In this document: positions 59,594-64,000 of the stretch, piece after piece
Position numbering within the stretch: the first letter of the stretch is position 1
Layout of the letters: each line of letters begins with the position of its first letter
Assembly (NCBI RefSeq): GCF_014642075.1
Contig: NZ_BMIK01000002.1
Coordinates: forward strand, 434,001-498,000
Length of the DNA stretch: 64,000 nucleotides
Reading direction: 5' to 3'
Origin: Parapedobacter defluvii
GTDB lineage: Bacteria > Bacteroidota > Bacteroidia > Sphingobacteriales > Sphingobacteriaceae
Program-made: the position numbers and the translations under genes
Notes under the pieces: model-generated
The model's database searches: none
What the model was told of the DNA's origin: nothing
The model's input: the letters and a program-made list of their open reading frames with translations, nothing else

Positions 59594-59989
59594 TTAAGCG
59601 GTAAACGTGTATAAATAATTCCCTAAAAAATTCCATATGGAAACAATGGCAATCGCAATCAGCTTAGACAGATAGAAATTAAACTTCATTTTTCCATGCA
59701 GGAGAAATAAGACCAGGTTATTGATCAGCAGTCCGACCAGGGCGAACCCAAGAAATTTGGAAAATTCAAAAAGCATACCCTGTTGTCCGTCTGTATGGAA
59801 CGTCCAATATTTATTCAATAAGTAATTGCTTACCGTTGCTGTACAGAAACCCAACGAATTGGCCAGGTACTTATGAAAACGGAACTTTTCCTTGGACAGC
59901 CAGGTGACTCCGAAATCGACCACCACGCCGGAAAGACCAACAAGGCCAAACCGTAGAAATTTGGTGAAGAATTCCGGATCAATTACCAT
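59594..59989 (-). CDS. GtrA-family membrane protein
   Basis: A 131-residue inner-membrane protein with four transmembrane helices, containing the family patterns FLRFGLVGLSGVVVDFGVTWL and SNYLLNKYWTF near the ends of helices 1 and 2. GtrA-type proteins are thought to flip polyprenyl-linked sugars. It is directly upstream of the GT39 gene in the same operon. Confidence 0.92.
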   Translation of the reverse strand: MVIDPEFFTKFLRFGLVGLSGVVVDFGVTWLSKEKFRFHKYLANSLGFCTATVSNYLLNKYWTFHTDGQQGMLFEFSKFLGFALVGLLINNLVLFLLHGKMKFNFYLSKLIAIAIVSIWNFLGNYLYTFTA

Positions 59990-60074
59990 AGGTGAATTTT
60001 AGCTGGGTTCAAACTTAGATAAACTTGCATATAAAAGCAAGTTTATTCGCGGCACGCAGTCTTCATCGATGCAT

Positions 60075-60109
60075 AAAAAAACGATGCTGAAGTATACATT
60101 CCAGCATCG
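60075..60109 (-). terminator. Rho-independent terminator after sucB
   Basis: On the minus strand an 8-bp stem (60102-60109 with 60082-60089, CGATGCTG/CAGCATCG, extendable) with a 12-base loop is followed by seven Ts (plus 60075-60081 As). Confidence 0.9.
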
Positions 60110-60134
60110 CTTGTATTCCGGGCCCTGATGGGTT

Positions 60135-61382
60135 CTAAACTTCCAATAGCAACCGTGCGGGGTCTTCCAGCAGCTGCTTCACCCGTACGAGAAAGCTTAC
60201 CGACTCGCGCCCATCAATGACGCGGTGGTCGTAAGACAGCGCAATGTACATCATGGGGCGGATCACAACCTGCCCGTTTTCGGCAACCGGACGCTCAATA
60301 ATGTTGTGCATACCCAGGATGGCCGATTGGGGTGCGTTGATGATTGGCGTAGACATCATGGAACCGAAAACACCGCCGTTGGTGATGGTAAACGTCCCGC
60401 CCGTCATTTCCTCGATGGTCAGCTTATTGTCGCGGGCTTTGGTAGCCAGTTCAACCACCGCTTTTTCAATGGCATGGAGCGGCATTGAATCGGCATTCCG
60501 GATAACCGGAACGACCAATCCTTTGGGTGCAGATACCGCTATGGATACATCGGCAAAATCACTGTATACGATTTCATCGCCCTCGATGCGTGCATTAACG
60601 GCTGGCCATTCTTTCAGGGCTGTACATACCGCTTTGGTGAAGAACGACATAAAGCCAAGACCCACACCGTGTTTCTCCTTGAATATTTCCTTATATTTTG
60701 CCCGCAGATCCATGATGGGCTTCATGTTCACCTCGTTGAAGGTGGTAAGCATTGCGGTTTCATTTTTGACGGAAACCAACCGTTTGGAAATGGTCTTGCG
60801 CAGCGATGACATTTTTTCCCGGCGTTCGTTGCGCGCTCCGCTGGCGGCCTTGGGCGTTTCGGCAGCCGGTTTCGCGGCTTCAGCGGGTTTTGCTGCAGGT
60901 ACCTCGGCTTTCTCCGCATCTTCCTTGGTAATGCGTCCGTCCTTGCCCGTACCTTTTAGGGTAGCGGGGTCAATATCTTTTTCCCGGAGAATCTTAGCGG
61001 CAGCGGGAGAAGCCGTTCCCGTTGCATAGGTTGTACCGTTTCCGGAAGTTTCTTTTACGTCGGGTTTGGCGTCAGATTTCGGGGTTTCCGTAGTTTCCTG
61101 CGGTGCTTCTTTCTTGCTTCCCTGCTCTCCGTTTCCTGCCGGGGCACTTCCTTCCTCAATGGTGGCTACCAGTGCACCGATTTCGAGGGTATCACCTTCC
61201 TGGGCAATGATCCGCAGGATACCGGCTTTTTCGGCTGGCAATTCGAAGGTTGCTTTGTCCGATTCAAGTTCGGCAATGTTTTCGTCCATTTCCACGTAGT
61301 CACCATCCTGTTTCAGCCACTGGGATAAGGTCACTTCTGAAATGGACTCACCTACGGTCGGTACTTTTATTTCAACGCTCAT
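60135..61382 (-). CDS. sucB: 2-oxoglutarate dehydrogenase E2 (dihydrolipoyl succinyltransferase)
   Basis: A 415-residue E2 component that transfers succinyl groups to CoA in the TCA cycle. Domains in order: lipoyl domain (1-76, lipoylated Lys43 in ESDKATFE), an Ala/Pro/Lys-rich linker, the E3-binding domain (about 122-158, [36 protein letters not shown]) and the catalytic domain (about 190-415) ending with [16 protein letters not shown], where the conserved His and Asp are catalytic. It follows sucA after 24 bases, and a strong terminator lies downstream. Confidence 0.97.
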   Translation of the reverse strand: MSVEIKVPTVGESISEVTLSQWLKQDGDYVEMDENIAELESDKATFELPAEKAGILRIIAQEGDTLEIGALVATIEEGSAPAGNGEQGSKKEAPQETTETPKSDAKPDVKETSGNGTTYATGTASPAAAKILREKDIDPATLKGTGKDGRITKEDAEKAEVPAAKPAEAAKPAAETPKAASGARNERREKMSSLRKTISKRLVSVKNETAMLTTFNEVNMKPIMDLRAKYKEIFKEKHGVGLGFMSFFTKAVCTALKEWPAVNARIEGDEIVYSDFADVSIAVSAPKGLVVPVIRNADSMPLHAIEKAVVELATKARDNKLTIEEMTGGTFTITNGGVFGSMMSTPIINAPQSAILGMHNIIERPVAENGQVVIRPMMYIALSYDHRVIDGRESVSFLVRVKQLLEDPARLLLEV

Positions 61383-61406
61383 ATATGATTGTATTTAGCT
61401 ACGCTG

Positions 61407-64000
61407 TCAATCCGCTTTAGCGGCAACTTTTACATTGGATTTTACATTTTCCCTAACCTCTGCGCCGGCTTTGTCTTCGAACGCCCTGCCCACTACGGCC
61501 AGCTGCTGAGAAATATGTTGTTTCGCATATCCTGTAGCGGTGCTGCTGCTTTCCTTCCGGGATACGACATCCAGCACAATATTCCGGTTTCTGAACTTAC
61601 GGCAGATGTAGGGCCAGGCACCCATGTTCTCCGGTTCTTCCTGTACCCACAGGAACTCCGTAGCATTTTTGTATTTATACCGAACCGCACGCAGTTTGTC
61701 CATCGGGGTGGGGTATAGCTGTTCCACCCGCACAATAGCCACATCTTTGCGGTTATCCGCCTGCTGTTTTTCCAGCAGATCGTAGTAAATCTTGCCGGAA
61801 CAGAACAGCACACGCTTCACGTCGGCCGACTTCACATAGCTGTCGTCAATGACTTCCTGGAATTGTGACCGGGTACCAAATTCTGAAAGCGGACTGACCA
61901 CCTTCGGGTGCCGGAGCAGGCTTTTCGGTGTGAACACGATCAACGGTTTACGGAAATCGCGTTTGAGTTGCCGGCGTAACACGTGGAAGAAGTTGGCAGG
62001 GGTCGTGCAATTGACAATCTGCATGTTGTTTTCCGCACACAATTCTAAAAAGCGCTCAATACGCGCCGATGAGTGCTCGGGGCCCTGTCCTTCCAGCCCA
62101 TGTGGCAGCAGCATGACCAAGGCATTGGAGCGTCTCCATTTGGTCTCCGCACTGGAAATATATTGGTCCACAATAATCTGCGCACCGTTATAAAAATCAC
62201 CAAATTGGGCTTCCCAAATGGTTAGCGACTGCGGGTTTGCCAGCGCATAGCCATATTCGAATCCCAGTACCCCGTATTCGGAAAGGTGGGAATTGTAGAT
62301 ATTGAACCGCTCACCTCCGCTGATTTGCTGCAGGGGGATGTACTCCTCTTCGGAATCTTCCAGCGTGAGAACCGCGTGCCGGTGGGAGAAGGTACCCCGT
62401 TCCACATCCTGTCCGCTGATCCGCACCCGCATGCCCTCATTCAACAGCGTCGCGTAGGCCATCAGCTCGCCCATAGCCCAGTCGAACGTTTTGGTTTCGA
62501 CCATTTTGGCGCGCTCGTCAAACAGGCGTGAAATTTTACGGAAGAATTTCTTGTCTTTGGGTAGTGTTGTGATTTCCTTGGCGAGCGTTAAAAATGTTTT
62601 CTCTGCAACACCTGTTTTGGCAGGCACGAAAATGTCTTCGTATTTCGCCTTGCGAAGGCCTTTCCATGCGCCGGAATACATGGGATTGTCCTGTGTCAGG
62701 TTTTCTTCTTCTTTCGAATCGTCCAGCCGCTCCTGCAGGAGCTTCCGGAAGTCCTTTTCCATCTCCTTCGCCAGGTTTGCATCTACACTGCCTTGCTCCA
62801 GCAGTTTCTGATTGTAGATTTCACGCGGATTGGGATGCTTCTCGATGGCTTTATACAGCAACGGTTGCGTAAACTTCGGTTCATCTGCTTCGTTATGGCC
62901 ATATCTGCGATAGCACAGCAGGTCGATGAATACGTCCGTATGGTATTTCTGCCGGTATTCCACCGCCAGATTGATTGCATAAACCAGTGCTTCCACATCG
63001 TCTCCATTCACGTGGAATACAGGCGATAAGGTTACTTTAGCGATATCGGTGCAGTAGGTAGACGACCGTCCGTCTTTGAAGTTGGTCGTAAAGCCCACCT
63101 GATTATTTACGACAATATGGATGGTACCGCCGGTACGGAACCCTTCCAGTTTAGACATCTGAATAACTTCGTAAACAATACCCTGCGCAGCAACTGCTGC
63201 ATCGCCATGTATGAGTATGGGAGCAATTTTGGTGGCATCACCACCGTATTTCATGTCAATTTTCGACCGGACGATCCCTTCGACCACCGGATCAACCGTC
63301 TCCAGGTGGGAGGGGTTGGGCACGAGGCTCAAATGTACGCTTTCCCCATTGTTGGTCGTGATATCCGTGGAATAGCCCAGGTGATACTTAACGTCGCCCC
63401 CGAAGTCCTGTTCGGCATCTTCGGCATAGGTTTTTCCCTCAAACTCGGAGAAAACACTTTCGTAGGATTTACCTAGTATATTGGTCAGTACATTCAGGCG
63501 GCCCCGGTGGGCCATACCCAGTACAAATTCCTGGATGCCTAATTCGGTTCCTTTTTCGATGACCGAATCCAGCGCCGGGATGAGGCTCTCCGCTCCTTCG
63601 AGCGAGAAGCGCTTTTGACCCAGAAATTTGGTGCCCAGGAAGTTTTCAAATACCACCGCCTCATTCAGCTTCCGCAGGATCCGCTTTTTTGTCTCCAGCG
63701 GAAAGTTCGGTGTATTGCGTTCGCCTTCCATGCGGTCCTGCAACCACTTGATTTTTTCGGGGCTGCGGATATATTTGAATTCGGCACCGATGGAGCGACA
63801 GTATGTATCTTCAATCAGCTGACGTATATCGCGCAAGGTGGCAGGTCCCAGTCCGACTTCAACACCGGCATTGAACACGGTGTCCATATCAGCCTCACTC
63901 AGGCCGAAAGTCTCCAATTCTTTGCCGGGGTAATATTTCCTGCGCTGGCGTACCGGATTGGTCTCCGTGAACAGATGCCCGCGATCGCGGTAGCCGTTGA
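61407..64000 (-). CDS. sucA: 2-oxoglutarate dehydrogenase E1, partial
   Basis: The C-terminal 863 or so residues of the ThDP-dependent E1 component, which decarboxylates 2-oxoglutarate. The gene enters from beyond the window; the frame is open to the last full codon, and the first residues visible (YRDRGHLFTETNPVRQRRKYY) are typical of the region about 60 residues into the family. The TTG at 63917 is internal. Other landmarks: AHRGRLNVLTNILGKSYESVFSEFEG, HGDAAVAAQGIVYE, and the C-terminal VWVQEEPENMGAWPYI-type segment (FLWVQEEPENMGAW). It is upstream of sucB in one operon. Confidence 0.97.
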   Translation of the reverse strand, partial: NGYRDRGHLFTETNPVRQRRKYYPGKELETFGLSEADMDTVFNAGVEVGLGPATLRDIRQLIEDTYCRSIGAEFKYIRSPEKIKWLQDRMEGERNTPNFPLETKKRILRKLNEAVVFENFLGTKFLGQKRFSLEGAESLIPALDSVIEKGTELGIQEFVLGMAHRGRLNVLTNILGKSYESVFSEFEGKTYAEDAEQDFGGDVKYHLGYSTDITTNNGESVHLSLVPNPSHLETVDPVVEGIVRSKIDMKYGGDATKIAPILIHGDAAVAAQGIVYEVIQMSKLEGFRTGGTIHIVVNNQVGFTTNFKDGRSSTYCTDIAKVTLSPVFHVNGDDVEALVYAINLAVEYRQKYHTDVFIDLLCYRRYGHNEADEPKFTQPLLYKAIEKHPNPREIYNQKLLEQGSVDANLAKEMEKDFRKLLQERLDDSKEEENLTQDNPMYSGAWKGLRKAKYEDIFVPAKTGVAEKTFLTLAKEITTLPKDKKFFRKISRLFDERAKMVETKTFDWAMGELMAYATLLNEGMRVRISGQDVERGTFSHRHAVLTLEDSEEEYIPLQQISGGERFNIYNSHLSEYGVLGFEYGYALANPQSLTIWEAQFGDFYNGAQIIVDQYISSAETKWRRSNALVMLLPHGLEGQGPEHSSARIERFLELCAENNMQIVNCTTPANFFHVLRRQLKRDFRKPLIVFTPKSLLRHPKVVSPLSEFGTRSQFQEVIDDSYVKSADVKRVLFCSGKIYYDLLEKQQADNRKDVAIVRVEQLYPTPMDKLRAVRYKYKNATEFLWVQEEPENMGAWPYICRKFRNRNIVLDVVSRKESSSTATGYAKQHISQQLAVVGRAFEDKAGAEVRENVKSNVKVAAKAD

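Noticed and set aside
60244-61029. 261-codon plus-strand frame opposite sucB
   Set aside because: Ala/Ser-rich shadow of the sucB linker and catalytic domain on the other strand; no family resemblance.

Overview
The window reads as chromosomal DNA of a Bacteroidota member, most like the Sphingobacteriaceae. The signs are three SusC/SusD outer-membrane pairs, a FecI/FecR-type sigma/anti-sigma pair feeding an STN-domain SusC, a long NusB, -33/-7 promoters of the TTTG/TAnnTTTG type, and few strong Shine-Dalgarno sites. No rRNA, tRNA or CRISPR array was found. Species cannot be named from sequence reading alone.

Layout. 1-4.4 kb: lepA end, folD, a His-rich lipoprotein, a near-perfect 79-nt hairpin, a two-component system and a small LapA-like membrane protein. 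4.5-10.6 kb: an orphan SusC/SusD/DUF1735 locus with a long leader. 10.6-15.8 kb: an accessory zone with an M43 metalloprotease, an IS3-family remnant, VapBC and YoeB-type toxin-antitoxin modules, an XRE regulator with an inverted-repeat operator, and a probable small structured RNA. 15.8-26.5 kb: visibly GC-richer; a TlpA-like thiol oxidoreductase with a second SusC/SusD, facing a minus-strand cluster of a two-cysteine secreted peptide, two MauE-type redox membrane proteins (one fused to a thioredoxin-like CXXC domain) and three unknown proteins, then a membrane-bound LytTR regulator. 26.7-27.2 kb: a third toxin-antitoxin pair. 27.5-39.6 kb: a complete polysaccharide-utilisation-like locus (sigma, anti-sigma, SusC with STN, SusD, PKD lipoprotein, DUF5009 acyltransferase, DUF4874/DUF4832 protein, GH31). 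39.7-49.5 kb: core genes (rpsF-rpsR-rplI, rplU-rpmA with overlapping divergent promoters, ABC exporter, leucine-dehydrogenase-like gene, nusB-yajC-ybbR-coaE group). 49.5-57.9 kb: a glpD-glpK-glpF-phospholipase C operon with a divergent GlpR-type regulator, then an outer-membrane barrel. 57.9-64 kb: GT39 and GtrA membrane proteins and sucB-sucA (sucA runs off the end).

Most interesting: (1) the thiol-redox/secreted-peptide cluster at 15.8-26.5 kb, in which two promoter regions carry direct repeats of 21-bp period, the geometry used by LytTR regulators, one of them in front of the LytTR gene itself; (2) ribosomal protein bL27 fused to a C-terminal helix-hairpin-helix-like domain; (3) interlocked divergent ribosomal promoters; (4) four intergenic loci built from 7-bp tandem units; (5) the 2089-2167 hairpin and the 15.1-15.26 kb structured RNA with competing stems; (6) a leucine-dehydrogenase homologue whose usual catalytic lysine is asparagine.
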